From Amanita rubescens (taxonomy: Eukaryota; Basidiomycota; Agaricomycetes; Agaricales; Amanitaceae), in NCBI GenBank assembly GCA_015039365.1, contig WION01000533.1:1-36437 (forward strand): a stretch of 36,437 bases of DNA, in the 5' to 3' direction. Each line of letters opens with the position of its first letter. The first letter of the stretch is position 1. The notes beneath the pieces are model-generated. The model was not told the origin of the DNA and did no database searches. It was given only the letters and a program-made list of their open reading frames with translations. Below, piece after piece: positions 17,165-27,915 of the stretch. Both the position numbers and the translations under genes were made by a program.

Positions 17165-17765
17165 AAGGGTTTGTCGACAGAGTGCTGACCTTTGAAAGGT
17201 AAGTATCATTCGCTTCTAATGTTTTTTTGGTCACTAAATCTGATGGCAATGTCAGCGTGGCGCGAAAAGCGGTTGCAAATGTGCCAGAATGGTTTTGAGT
17301 GTTAGGGGCTTGATTTCAAGGGTATGTAGACAGAGTACTGAGCTTTGAAAGGTGAGGATCATTCACTTCTGAGGTTTTCGAGGTCGCTGATTCCATTGGT
17401 GATGTCAGTGTGGTGCGAAAAGCAGTTACAAATGCACCAGAACAATTTGAGTGTTAGGATCTTGATAACTTGTTTGTAGGCAGAGTACTGAGCTTTAAAA
17501 GGTGAGTATCATTCACTTCTGGGGTTTTTTGGTTTGCTAAATTCAATGGTGATGTCTGTGTAGCACGGAATTCAATAGCGGATCAGCAAGAACACTCTCA
17601 AGGATCATGATTGATCAAGATTTGCAGACTCAGTTCTGAGCTTTGAAAGGTGTGTGTTATGTGTTTCTGGGGTTTTTACATTGTCTAAATCTGATGGTGA
17701 TGTCGGCGCAACATGAAAACCAGTTGTGAATCCGTCAGAACAATTTAGGTCTCGTCTACACCAGA
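17165..17765 (+). repeat. Four-copy ~150-bp tandem repeat
   Basis: Anchored by CAGAGTGCTG (17178), CAGAGTACTG (17331 and 17481) and CAGTTCTGAG (17631), with periods of 153, 150 and 150. Each unit has TTTGAAAGGT(A/G)AG(T/G)ATCATT, then TCTGGGGTTTTT, a TGGTGATGTC segment and CG.AAA.CAGTT. Units are diverged, so the array is old. Confidence 0.85.
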
Positions 17766-17865
17766 ACTGTCACATTCAGGAGTCAGGCTCAGTCACTTGC
17801 AAATAGCTACAGTAGTAGTATATAATACTACATATATATCATGTTTTGAGGTCGGTTTTAGTCGG

Positions 17866-18262
17866 TGAAACGATCAGAAGAAGGCCGATGCGGAAGTGCG
17901 TTCGGCCAAAGGGGCTTCGGAGGTCAGTCCTGGGGGTGCCTCGGAGGCAGAGAGAGTGCTGAAGACGAAGGTGAATGAGTGGAAGGTGTCCGAAGCACCG
18001 AGGAACGAAGGGAACGGAAGGAATCGAACTCGGAACGAAGCTGGGGTGATAATTCGCTAACTACAACTACGTACACAATGGTATATATACTACGGAGGCA
18101 CGAGGTGACCATGTGATGAATCCTGCACCGAGTCCGAGGCCTGTGCATGCGTCCGAACACAAACGATCATCCTCCAGGATCGAGCATAGGCTCGGAGTGC
18201 TTTGGGGAGCTTCGGAAGGTTTCGGAGATCGGTTCCAACGTAGCCGGAATCGGCTCGTTACA
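17866..18262 (-). repeat. 3' LTR of the gag-only element
   Basis: 397 bp. Differs from 20095-20491 at 18150 (C versus T), 18203 (T versus C) and 18230 (C versus T). The gag frame enters this LTR and stops at 18167. Confidence 0.93.
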
Positions 18263-19771
18263 CCTCCTGGGTACTTTTAATACTGACCTCCTGGTCAGGA
18301 CGGGGAGATCGGATGGTGATAGGAAGTAGAAGGGAAGTGGTGGGTGGGTTCTTCTCATCTCGCTTTCTTCAATCGTGCAGGCGGTCAGGGCGGCGGTCGG
18401 AATTTCGGCAGAATCAGGTCTCGGAATGGCAGCTGTTGGGATGCCAGATGGCTCGGAAATGATAAAGACTTCGGTGATGGGGTCGCCGAGGGTTTCCGGG
18501 GTGGCAGAAATTGGCGTAGCAGTGGTGGGGTCATCAGGAGCCTCGGAGGTCTCGGCGATATCATGCGTTGTAGTGGTAGGAGCGTCGGAGGGTCTGGAGG
18601 GCTCAGAGGGTTCGGAGGGGGTGGTATTAGGGAGCGTGGATTGATTAGGGATCGTGGTGCTAATGTGTATGTGTGTCGGAGTTGTATGTACGTTTTGCAG
18701 TGCTTCAGTATTGACAGGCTCGGCGGTATGCGTTCCGGAGTGGTCTAGAGCTTCCAGGAAGTAGTTGGAGGACACAAATGGCTTCGGAGCGGTCGGCTGT
18801 GTGTACCTCAGCAGCCATACATCAATGCGTTCTTTGAACCATTGTCCGAAGTGGCGGTATTGGAATGCATTCGGTTCGTTGCCGTCCAAAAATTGAATCC
18901 GTCCGTCGACTATTTTGATCTTCCCTTGCCTTGCGTATTCATCCCTGATATGGCACCAGGCCGTCCAATGATTGATATCTCTGCAGAAAATGCATCCGCT
19001 AAGGAGATGGGTGGAAGCTGTGCTCGGAGCGAAGGCAGTGCTCGGAGGGGGAGTAGGGATAGGTGTCGGAGGCGTCGGAAGCGTCGGAGCTTGTGGGGTG
19101 GTTGCGGTGAGCAAGGCTATAGCAGACCTTGAGCTGATAATGAATTGTGCGGCACTATTCATGTCCTTTAGATCATAGCCGTCATCGGGGTGGACGTCCG
19201 GGTACTTGATTGTGAGCCGAGTAGTGATATCGGGTCGGAGCTCGGGAGGGAATGCGGACATGTACATGATGCTTGCCTCACGGCGTGTCATGCGGTGCTT
19301 TCCAATGAGGTACTGAGCTGTTCCGGAAAATTCCCTGTGATACTCAGCGAGGGCTGTCTCCGATGCAACATTTTGCGCTGAGAAGCGGCCGGAAACAGCG
19401 TGTAGTGCTGCAATAGTGTGGCGGCGATTGGGCTGTGCCTCGGGGTAGATCTCGGAAATCGCTTTCTTAAACGCATCCCAGGTTTTCGGATCCGATAGGG
19501 TGTCCCGAGCGGCTCTCCAGATCTCAGAAGATTTCTCATCGGTGTAGTAGATGGCCCATTTGATCAGTTCAGCATCTCCAGAGCGTTGTCTATCCTCGCA
19601 GATCATCTCGATATCTTCGAGGTATCTCTCAAGGCCAGCGGCAGTGCCTCGGAAGCAGGGTGCCTCCTTGTTCGTTCGGATGGGCATGCGGCGGCTTGGT
19701 TCGGTCATGATGTTACTGGCAGGCCGAAGCGAAGCGAGCTGTTCTGATGGAAAGCGAGGTGGATTAAGCAA
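18167..19771 (-). CDS. Gag-like protein with CCHC knuckle, reads into 3' LTR
   Basis: A structural protein expected to form the virus-like particle core of the LTR element and bind its RNA. Residues about 40-215 resemble a retrotransposon capsid domain (LERYLEDIEMI, KTWDAFKKAISEIYP, ETALAEYHREF). A proline-rich linker (226-255) precedes a CCHC zinc knuckle, C260, C263, H268 and C273. The C-terminal half is Thr/Pro/Ser-rich (EPSEPSRPSD type). The last 31 codons and the stop lie inside the 3' LTR, so Gag's tail is LTR-encoded. The Met at 19771 gives 534 residues; the second Met at residue 22 (MTEPSRRMP, at 19708) may be the real start. No protease DSG/DTG or downstream pol frame is found. The frame is intact, which suggests either recent activity or selection. 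Confidence 0.8.
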   Translation of the reverse strand: MLNPPRFPSEQLASLRPASNIMTEPSRRMPIRTNKEAPCFRGTAAGLERYLEDIEMICEDRQRSGDAELIKWAIYYTDEKSSEIWRAARDTLSDPKTWDAFKKAISEIYPEAQPNRRHTIAALHAVSGRFSAQNVASETALAEYHREFSGTAQYLIGKHRMTRREASIMYMSAFPPELRPDITTRLTIKYPDVHPDDGYDLKDMNSAAQFIISSRSAIALLTATTPQAPTLPTPPTPIPTPPPSTAFAPSTASTHLLSGCIFCRDINHWTAWCHIRDEYARQGKIKIVDGRIQFLDGNEPNAFQYRHFGQWFKERIDVWLLRYTQPTAPKPFVSSNYFLEALDHSGTHTAEPVNTEALQNVHTTPTHIHISTTIPNQSTLPNTTPSEPSEPSRPSDAPTTTTHDIAETSEAPDDPTTATPISATPETLGDPITEVFIISEPSGIPTAAIPRPDSAEIPTAALTACTIEESEMRRTHPPLPFYFLSPSDLPVLTRRSVLKVPRRCNEPIPATLEPISETFRSSPKHSEPMLDPGG

Positions 19772-20078
19772 GGGGCTTCAGGGATGAAAGCTATTGATTG
19801 ATCGGAGCTGGATCGGGAGTAGTGGAACGTGTGGGCGTTGTTCGGCTGATGCTGTGTCAGTGCTGTGGGGCCGAGTGGTGAAGGCTACTGCAGTGTAAAG
19901 AGCGGGGAGGGTATAATTGAAGAAAGGTCGGTGGGGTATGGTCTCTGAGCTATGGGAGGGCCGGCAGAGTGCTTGGAGTGGCTCGGAGCAGATTCCAAGT
20001 GACACCAGAACTTGTCCGGTGCTTTCTGTGCAGCAGTTGGGTGAAAGGAATGACCGACGGACTGACCTAAGAGCCCCT

Positions 20079-20092
20079 CGCGGTGGGCTCCA
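20079..20092 (-). other. Primer-binding site, tRNA-Lys-like
   Basis: Two nt inside the 5' LTR, the minus strand reads TGGAGCCCACCGCG. Its complement ends ..GGTGGGCTCCA, a tRNA 3' end with U before CCA and a GGGCU acceptor, as in fungal lysine tRNAs. The match beyond 14 nt is not canonical for a T-arm, so the tRNA identity is tentative. Confidence 0.5.
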
Positions 20093-20094
20093 GT

Positions 20095-20491
20095 TGAAAC
20101 GATCAGAAGAAGGCCGATGCGGAAGTGCGTTCGGCCAAAGGGGCTTCGGAGGTCAGTCCTGGGGGTGCCTCGGAGGCAGAGAGAGTGCTGAAGACGAAGG
20201 TGAATGAGTGGAAGGTGTCCGAAGCACCGAGGAACGAAGGGAACGGAAGGAATCGAACTCGGAACGAAGCTGGGGTGATAATTCGCTAACTACAACTACG
20301 TACACAATGGTATATATACTACGGAGGCACGAGGTGACCATGTGATGAATCCTGCACCGAGTCCGAGGCCTGTGCATGTGTCCGAACACAAACGATCATC
20401 CTCCAGGATCGAGCATAGGCTCGGAGTGCTTCGGGGAGCTTCGGAAGGTTTCGGAGATTGGTTCCAACGTAGCCGGAATCGGCTCGTTACA
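20095..20491 (-). repeat. 5' LTR of the gag-only element
   Basis: 397 bp with TG..CA ends. It should carry the promoter for gag. Its last 50 bp are identical to window bases 1-50. Confidence 0.93.
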
Positions 20492-20501
20492 TCGGTTTGA
20501 A

Positions 20502-20689
20502 CCGACTATTACCAGCTTTTGACTGGTCTCGACCATGACCAGTCAAGAGTTGGTCAAGAGTCATGACCGCAGTGACAGGACTGGTCATGCATGGTTCCGG
20601 TTCAGTTCTCCTCCTTGCAGGAGAATTTGTAACCGGTTTTTTGGCCTTTGGGGCCAAAAAACCGGACTTAACCGGACTTTCAATCACTA
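20502..20689. mobile_element. hAT-like element fragment (copy B of 60-247)
   Basis: Same palindromes and right end as copy A, just outside the gag-element LTR. Confidence 0.5.
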
Positions 20690-22528
20690 CTCCTGTGTTC
20701 CAGTCAGTGGGCATGTCCATGTATGTCTGGACAAGTTCTTCATTGTTGGCTTCCAATGAATTGAGGAGTTTGTGGAGAACCTTTTAAGTCTCCAGTTCTC
20801 TTCTTTGAGGAGCTTGATGATGTGCTCCTTGCTTTGGTCATCTGGGCAAGGGACCATGGGCAGTAGGGATGTGGCGACAAAGAGCCGGACATGGGACTGG
20901 TAATGTAGGAAATCCAAGATTTCCTGGTGGATGCAGGCTCTCATCCATAGTGTTTGAAAGTCCAGTCCATTAGGACCAAAAAAAACTGGAACTGGACCGG
21001 ACTGTGACTGGATTTGGACTGGGACTGGTCCATGGTCACACAGGGTCCTTCCTGAATTGGACCGGTCTTTTTTAAGATTTTTAAAAATAAAAAAACCACA
21101 AAAAACCAGTTTGGACCAGTTTGGACCAGTCCTTTGAGCCCTACATACATGGAACCTATTCTACATTTGTTACCCTCTATTTTACCGATTTTTTGACCCA
21201 TGAAATGTGGGAAATGGTTAAGATCTCAGCTCACAGTAACATTTTTCATATAAAAATCAAATAACATCTAAATTCTAACATAATCTAAACATGATTAATG
21301 TAGGTACAGGTATAGGAGTATGTGAGAGGGTGCAATGAATTTAATTGGGCATAGTTAAGCAGTGGGAGAGCAAGAGTCAGCAACAATGGGTTTCATTCTC
21401 TCTTTGGTGGTCTCTTTGGTGATCTCTTTGGCAATGTTTGGCAGTCTCCTGGTATCATCAAAAATGGTTTTCATGTGTTACCTGGAGTGGAGCTAGGGTG
21501 AGGGTGTGTGAGAGGGCAGTGGGGCATACTAGTTGAGCAGTGGGAGGGCTTGAAGGGTCAGAAACAATGAGTTTCATTCTCTCATCTCTCTTTGGTGATC
21601 TCTTTGGCAATCTCTTTGGCAATGTTTGGCAGTCTCCTGCCATCATCAAGAATGGTTTTCATGTAGCTTAACTGGCATGCAGCAGGGTGTGAGAGGGTGT
21701 GAGAGGGTACAGTGGGGTTCAATGGGGCATAGTTGAGTGGTGGGAGGGTGAGGGTTAGCAACATTGGGTTTCACATGGTTTACTCAAGTCAATTCTGACC
21801 TTGAAGACTGGTCCAAGACCAGTCTTAAGTGGTCCAGTTCCGGTTCTTTTGATATCAGGGACACCCTGAGACCGGTCTGGTTCTGGTCCTTCCAAAAAAG
21901 GAAATAAAAACCAGACCAGACCGGACTTTAAAACTCTACTCATCCATCGAAGGCGCCAACATCAAATGCAGGGTTGGTGACAGTGGGGGCCTGTTGGGTC
22001 TGTTCTGCATTCCCTTCCATAATCAATAGAGGTTTTGTTGGGGAATCAGTGAGTGTCTGAGGTTCTTGTTCCATCATGATGTGAGCAACTTTGTTACAGG
22101 TGTTGTGGGATAGTTGCTGCAGTTTTGCTCCTTTAGTGAATAAGTCTTCAGTCCATGTGGAAGTCCTTCTAGAAGATTCGGCGATGTCCTTGACTCGATC
22201 TACTAGATCTGTTAGTGCAATTGCACTGATCTCAGTTCAGTTTGTAAGTTCTAAGACATGCTATGCATCAGGTGCAATCTTGCTAGGATAGAACTGATGA
22301 TGAATGGCAACAAGGTCATTGGGATTGTCGTTAAGGATGAAAGGGGGGTGTATATTGTTCCTGACATCTAGTATGGCTTGTTTGTAGAAGTGTTCTATGT
22401 CAGCAGTGCTAGGATTTGTTGTAAGAGATCAATTCTGAATTGGTGGATGGTGCATCTGTGCGAGAGTTTGGTGTACCATTCCATTCTATTGAGGTTGGTC
22501 CAAATCTCTATATGTATGGTCTGCACAG
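20690..22528 (-). pseudogene. Decayed unidentified gene (copy B of 248-2086)
   Basis: Same two coding blocks, stops and frame changes as copy A, showing the gene had already decayed before the duplication. Confidence 0.55.
20948..21938. mobile_element. Non-autonomous hAT-like element (copy B)
   Basis: Same 991-bp element with TAGTG/TAGAG termini. The CTCATCCA target duplication lies at 20940-20947 and 21939-21946. It includes the ~190-bp tandem repeat at 21323-21777. Confidence 0.88.
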
Positions 22529-22602
22529 TCACAGTTATACTGGTCAGTGATCAGTTACAGTTACAGTTATGGCCAATGGCCCAATTGGTATAACTGATCT
22601 AT

Positions 22603-22697
22603 AACTGGTTATGACCATCATAACTGGTTATGACCATCATAACTGGTTATGACCATCATAACTGGTTATGACCATCATAACTGGTTATGACCATCAT
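22603..22697 (+). repeat. 19-bp tandem repeat, 5 units (copy B)
   Basis: Five exact units of AACTGGTTATGACCATCAT against four in copy A. Confidence 0.97.
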
Positions 22698-22891
22698 AAC
22701 CAGTTATGATGACCAACTTGAAATGGGTTATCTGTAGTGAACTACACTGTCTACATTATCTTGAATTACCATATATCTTGAGCTCTAAAAGGGATACAAC
22801 TCCAACTTACCCATGTATTTAAAAAGAAATTTTGAAAAAGATGACTACATGACCACTATACCTCCCAACTCTCTACCTCACAATCTTCAGA

Positions 22892-23158
22892 AAAATAGCA
22901 AAATACTCTGCCAATAATGACACTACAATTGGCGGAGCATTTTCTATTTTTAGTTGCAGATTATCCTATACATGTCACCACCAACCATCAGAAAAAATAG
23001 CAAAATACTCCGCCAGTGACAACACTGCAATTGGTGGAGCATTTTCTATTTCTATTTGCAAATTATCCTATACATACATGCCACCAACCCTCAGAAAGAA
23101 TAGCAAAATACTCTGCTGGTGATGAGACTGAAATTGGCAGAGCATTTTCAATTTCTAT
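22892..23158. repeat. Three tandem hairpins (copy B)
   Basis: Same three ~102-bp units as 2431-2697, followed by the same ACTGGT palindromes at 23167-23291. Confidence 0.85.
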
Positions 23159-23297
23159 TTGCAGATTTTTAACTGGTCATGACCAGTTAGTATGACCAGT
23201 CAACAGTAATCAGTCATCTTCTAACCAGTTATAACTGGTTATGCAAGGTTAACCTGACCAGTTGTGACTGGTTACAACTGGTCAGGCTACAGTTACT

Positions 23298-24139
23298 AGG
23301 TTCCTCCCTTGCCTACTCTCCCCCCTATCTTGACAATGCTCCCCCCCACATTGATGATGCCTGTCATCAATAATGAAGCCACTGCTGCCACAGCAGAACA
23401 AATGTCCTGATTGCAGAAGCAAAAGGCAAAGAAAGCAGTTAAGCTTTCAAATAACGTCCTCTGGCCACCATTACTCCATTACCACCACCTTTCCCCCCCT
23501 ACCCATGACAACCATCGAAATGGTTGAGGAACCCATACCTGAACCACCTCCTAGCAACCCCAAAGCCTTCACACTTCTTGAAGATACACCAACGGTGGTT
23601 CTACCCACCATCATCATACTGGTCCATTGATGCCATCAATGTCAATTACATGAATCTGAGGTTGTCGTACCTCAACAAGAACATTATGCAGCCTCAGCCA
23701 TTCCTGAGATCCCTACCTGACATCACCAATGTCGACACTGCTCCAAAGTGAGATGCCAATGATATCAGTTTGGCATTTGTGCCAAGTTTGATCAGCCACT
23801 CAGCTCATTAGAGCCTGCCACTATAGTGTTCTCTTTTGAGCACATCCCTTGGGACATTCATTGAATCACCTCTTTAGGGAGGTTAGCTACAGCATATGCC
23901 TTTCCTTCCTTGTTACTAATAATATATTTCAAATACTACTAAACACTTTAACACATGCATCTTCGATGTGTGTTATCCCATTATGTGACTTCTCTCATAT
24001 TGCCTACTTTGTACTAGTTTACATCTTGCTCAATTGAATAACCTTTCTATTAATAATAATAAAAAAAGATGAGTAAGGGGTATTTGGTGTGGCACTGAGT
24101 GGTGAGGAAGAGTCAAGTATGTGACTGCTTAGTCAGCAT
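23298..24139. other. No gene recognised (copy B of 2837-3678)
   Basis: Same short overlapping frames and AT-rich stretch as in copy A. Confidence 0.5.
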
Positions 24140-24970
24140 TTGGTTCTCTGGGTGATGGTAAATAAAGTAAATGAAAATGAAAATAAGTGGCTAGGAAGTA
24201 TGAGACCTAATTCCATAGCTAGGCTTGAGAAAGAGCTGTGGAAGTATTTCTTTGTGCTTGCTGCTGATGAGAATGTTGAAAATCAAGAAATGACACTGGA
24301 ATCATTCCTTGGTAGATCTGTGGATGAAGTGCATCATATGATAAAAGCAGAGGACAGATGGTTTAAGAAGGTATCTATTTGTCTGTTTTGTGACAAATTC
24401 TTGCTAACAATAGAACAAGGTGGGGAAGAGGAGCAGGAAAATTCAGGATTGTCAGAGGATGAGTCAGAGGTGACAGATGAGGTGAGGGAGGAAGAAGCCC
24501 AGAACATGTAAGATGATACAATGAGTGGCATGACATTTGGGTATACAGGGAAAAGAAGGGGTACAGAAAGGATGTCAAAGGATGTTTCCATGGGTGACCT
24601 TTCTATATGTTTGAGTATCATGGCAAGCAGAACTGAATATCCTCCCATCATTCTCTTATCAGCAACAGAGAGTGATGAGGAAGAAGGAACCTCAGATTCC
24701 ATGAGGTCAAGAGGAACCCAACAGCAGGGTAGGGTGGGACAGGGAGGAGTGGCACCCTCTTCTTCATATCTAACACCACTAACCCCTGCACAGAGGCAAA
24801 AGGCTCCCAATCCAAGGGAAGAGGAGAGTGATACATCTTCATCTTCAGCTTCACAAACTAGTACAAAGTCAAGTGAACCTAATCATCCCAAATTGGGAAC
24901 TAGTCATAAATGGAAGAAATCCCAGCCAACACTTCCCTTGCTCATGAGGTACATGACATCATTGACTTGA
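24140..24970 (+). pseudogene. N-terminal remnant of the JmjC pseudogene (copy B)
   Basis: Both frames are identical to those at 3679-4509. Confidence 0.45.
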
Positions 24971-26651
24971 CAAATGAATGGGTAAGATCATCATATAGTC
25001 CTGTTAACATATCTAACATCTCAATATCAGGATGAACTGGCAGAACTCCCTGAAGAGGATGTTGTTCAGAGGGCACTGATTGCAAGAAAAACACTCAAGA
25101 GTCAAACAGCCACTTCAGCTTTACAGTGATAACTTTGGTTCAGATAATGATTATCAGCCATCACTTGGAGTAAGTTATTTTGATTAGTTTATAATATTTG
25201 AAGTGTGTTAAGTGTGAACCAGTCCCATGCAGACACGAACTTTCTTGAAGCACTAGCTGAAGCAGCAAAACCTTCTACAGAGAGAGTGTGTACCCATTTG
25301 TGGTGCTTAGTCAGACAGAATTCAAAGCATTGTCCCCTGGAGACATACTGAAGATATTCAGGTCAAACAAAGCATATACTTGTGGAAGGGATGGAGTATG
25401 ATCTGAGAATGGAGTTTGATAGGAGAGGGCTTGAAAGGGTTGGGAACTGGGATGAACCCAGGACATTACAAGGTTGGTTTTCTTTTTACTTTGACACTAT
25501 TCACATGTGCTGATTTGGTCAGACCTATCTATTGAACCTGATACCCCAAAAGGGTTCAATGGCAGGTTAATGACAATGTCACTCAAGGACCTTGAGTGGC
25601 ATGCCAAATCTCCAAATGGGAGAATCCTAAACTGCTTGAAGCTACCCAATTCCACTGGGTGCAGTGAGCCACACATTATTTTATGTCAACTGACACAGTG
25701 GCCTGGTCCCACGCTCTCAACATGCCCATGTGCAAAAAGCACCAACAAAAGCCAATCACCAACATCTGGTGGGAGTTGGCTGCCACAGCTGGTGCCATTA
25801 GGTACTGGCACTTGGACACCAATGGGTTTGCAACCTATATTGATTGATGTCCAGGTAGGCAAGAAGTGGTGGGTTGTTGCCAACTCAAAAGAGGGTGGTC
25901 CCTCCTTTGCATCCAGGGACTTTTACTCAAAATTTTGTGAGAGTGTCAATAATGACCTGTGGGATGTTCATGCAATCATGCTTGAACCAGGGCAAAGGCT
26001 GTAAGTAAATTCATTCTTTACATTTCTTATTTCTTATTAAATGGAAAAGTTACATGAGACCCCACACACCACATGCTGTGGTGACCCAGAACATTCCATA
26101 TGCTTTGGGGTTTTTTTCTACAGCTGTGCAATATTAAAGGACACTTGCATTGGAATCCTTCAAGTATTTGTAGGGTCCTCTGTCTTTTTTTTTTTTTTTT
26201 TTAATAGAAAAGTTGGTTGTATTCAATGGTAAGCAATTACAATCGAGAAAGATACGGAGCCATCAGTGATGGTGTAGGTTAAGAAACACAGTGCATTTGT
26301 ATGATCAGGTATGGATATCAGACGGTTGTGGATATGTATGTAAGAGAAGGGAGAGGGAAAACAAATTTATGGTACATCATCTGGTAGGTTGTCAAAGGAA
26401 AAAGCAGAGAGATTTGCTTTAATGAAGTCAGATAATGACTTGTCGTTGTGTTTGTATTTTCTAAGATATGTGAGATTAGGAAAAGAAAGGAGATACGTAC
26501 AGCATGTGAGAACATGTGAGGGTCCTCTGTCTGCTCTTACAAACTCAGACAGCAGGGACAGTTGGCTATTGCTGCACTGGATTGCAGCATACATCCAATG
26601 TCATCTGACAGCCCACTTGCACATCCACCCATTCAACCCCTTGTATTAATA
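24910..26651 (+). pseudogene. JmjC-domain pseudogene (copy B)
   Basis: Same introns, HxD motif (H-L-D near 25809-25817), distal His, frame breaks and retroposed insertion as 4449-6190, so all the disabling changes predate the duplication. Confidence 0.72.
26186..26518 (-). mobile_element. Poly(A)-tailed retroposed insertion (copy B)
   Basis: Same insertion as 5725-6057, with the target duplication at 26172-26185 and 26519-26532. The T tract is 18 nt here as well. Confidence 0.75.
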
Positions 26652-26759
26652 TTAATATAATAACTGTCAGATTTTGAAAAATGATTCTGGCCTGTAACCT
26701 TTAGAATACACTTAGTTGTAATTATCAATAACTTTAATCCATTCAAAGTGCCACACCAG

Positions 26760-27155
26760 TGTTACGACCATTGCCTGGTTGTCGGTATGGTTACCCAAGC
26801 ATGCCCCACTCTATTTGTACTTCTTTCTACTCTATTCATTACCATTCCATATGCTTCTATTACCTTCAGTATGATTTGTGATCTTTTGTTTCTACTTTTG
26901 ACACATTATGTATACTTGTTTACATCAATAGTATAAATACTGCATCCCTTGATGTACCTAGATCATCTTTTGCAATCTCACATGTCCATCATTGCCTTAT
27001 CACCACATCCCTGAGTCTTGCCCTTGATTGTCAATCCTTGTGCCTAAGTCTATCAACCCCACACCTGGTGCATCTTGTCAACCACCTCTTGCTCAGCCTT
27101 GTCCCTGTTGGCTATGCTCACTGCCTAAGCCCCTAACCCAGACTTGACCATTACA
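26760..27155 (+). mobile_element. Solo LTR with ACCAG target duplication (copy B)
   Basis: Same 396-bp LTR as 6299-6694, flanked by ACCAG on both sides. Confidence 0.75.
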
Positions 27156-27355
27156 ACCAGATGGTGTTGCTAAAATTAGAAGTTATTCTATTTTTAGCAA
27201 TGTCATCCAAGTCCCTATTTACACATCCACCCATGCAACCCCTTATGTTATTGTAGTAACAATCATATTTTGAAGCATAACATATCCAAACCTCATAGTA
27301 CTAATGGCTCACATTACTATGCATGGCACTGGTTGCATTTCAGCCAATGAATGCT

Positions 27356-27453
27356 GTCAACTGGTCCAGACCAGTTTTGGTCCAGACCAGTTTTGGTCCA
27401 GTTGCACCAAAAAAGGCAATAAAGACCAGACTGGACTGGACTTTTACACACTA
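27356..27453. mobile_element. hAT-like right end with extra 16-bp unit (copy B)
   Basis: As 6895-6976, but GGTCCAGACCAGTTTT is present once more. This lengthens one short frame in copy B and is the second of the two larger differences between the copies. Confidence 0.5.
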
Positions 27454-27492
27454 TATGTATGTATGAAGAGCCTATATAGCAATGAATATGTG

Positions 27493-27589
27493 AAGTTGAA
27501 GCTGCCAAGTTACCTCATCAGGTGTTGTTGCAAAGAATGCGCAAAGTTAAAGCTGTCAAGTTATCTCATCAGGTGTTGTTGCAAAGAGA
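27493..27589 (+). repeat. 51-bp tandem duplication (copy B)
   Basis: Same as 7016-7112. Confidence 0.85.
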
Positions 27590-27915
27590 GCTTGACCATC
27601 ACATTCATGTCCTGAGGTTCAAAACCTGGGCAACCCTATATACATATGTACCAGCTGGCAGTGGGGCATACATAGCACACTTACTAAGGGTTGCAGCTGG
27701 GAGAGATTGCTGTCAGGCTTGGCAATGCAGTCAATTGAGTCCTAGTTATGGTGACAGCTCCTGTCAGTATATGTAGGTTGTACAGGTTACCTGGTTCTTT
27801 GGCAGAACAATTTGGGTTTTGAAGTCAATCTGCTGGGTTGATGGTTTTCATTGCTGGTGGATGTTTCTTCAATTGGTCACTGGTGTCAGACCCATTATCT
27901 TGTGGATCAAAATTG

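Larger units (their letters stand above)
17866..20491 (-). mobile_element. Non-autonomous gag-only LTR retrotransposon
   Basis: A 2626-bp element with 397-bp LTRs at 17866-18262 and 20095-20491 that differ at three sites, a 1832-bp interior and a 4-bp direct repeat TCGG on both sides (17862-17865 and 20492-20495). It reads leftward: LTR TGTAACGAGCC..GTTTCA, primer-binding site, gag, then the second LTR. No protease, reverse transcriptase, RNase H or integrase is present, so replication would need Pol from a related element. Gag style suggests Ty3/gypsy parentage, but without pol this is an inference. Confidence 0.88.

Noticed and set aside
17924..18160. A 78-residue minus-strand frame in the LTR, repeated at 20153-20389
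   Set aside because: It lies wholly inside the LTR, in sequence expected to be promoter and untranslated leader, with no recognisable motif.
18344..19178. Several glycine- and serine-rich plus-strand frames opposite gag
   Set aside because: They are antisense to the intact gag frame and have composition expected from its Thr/Pro/Ser-rich reverse complement.
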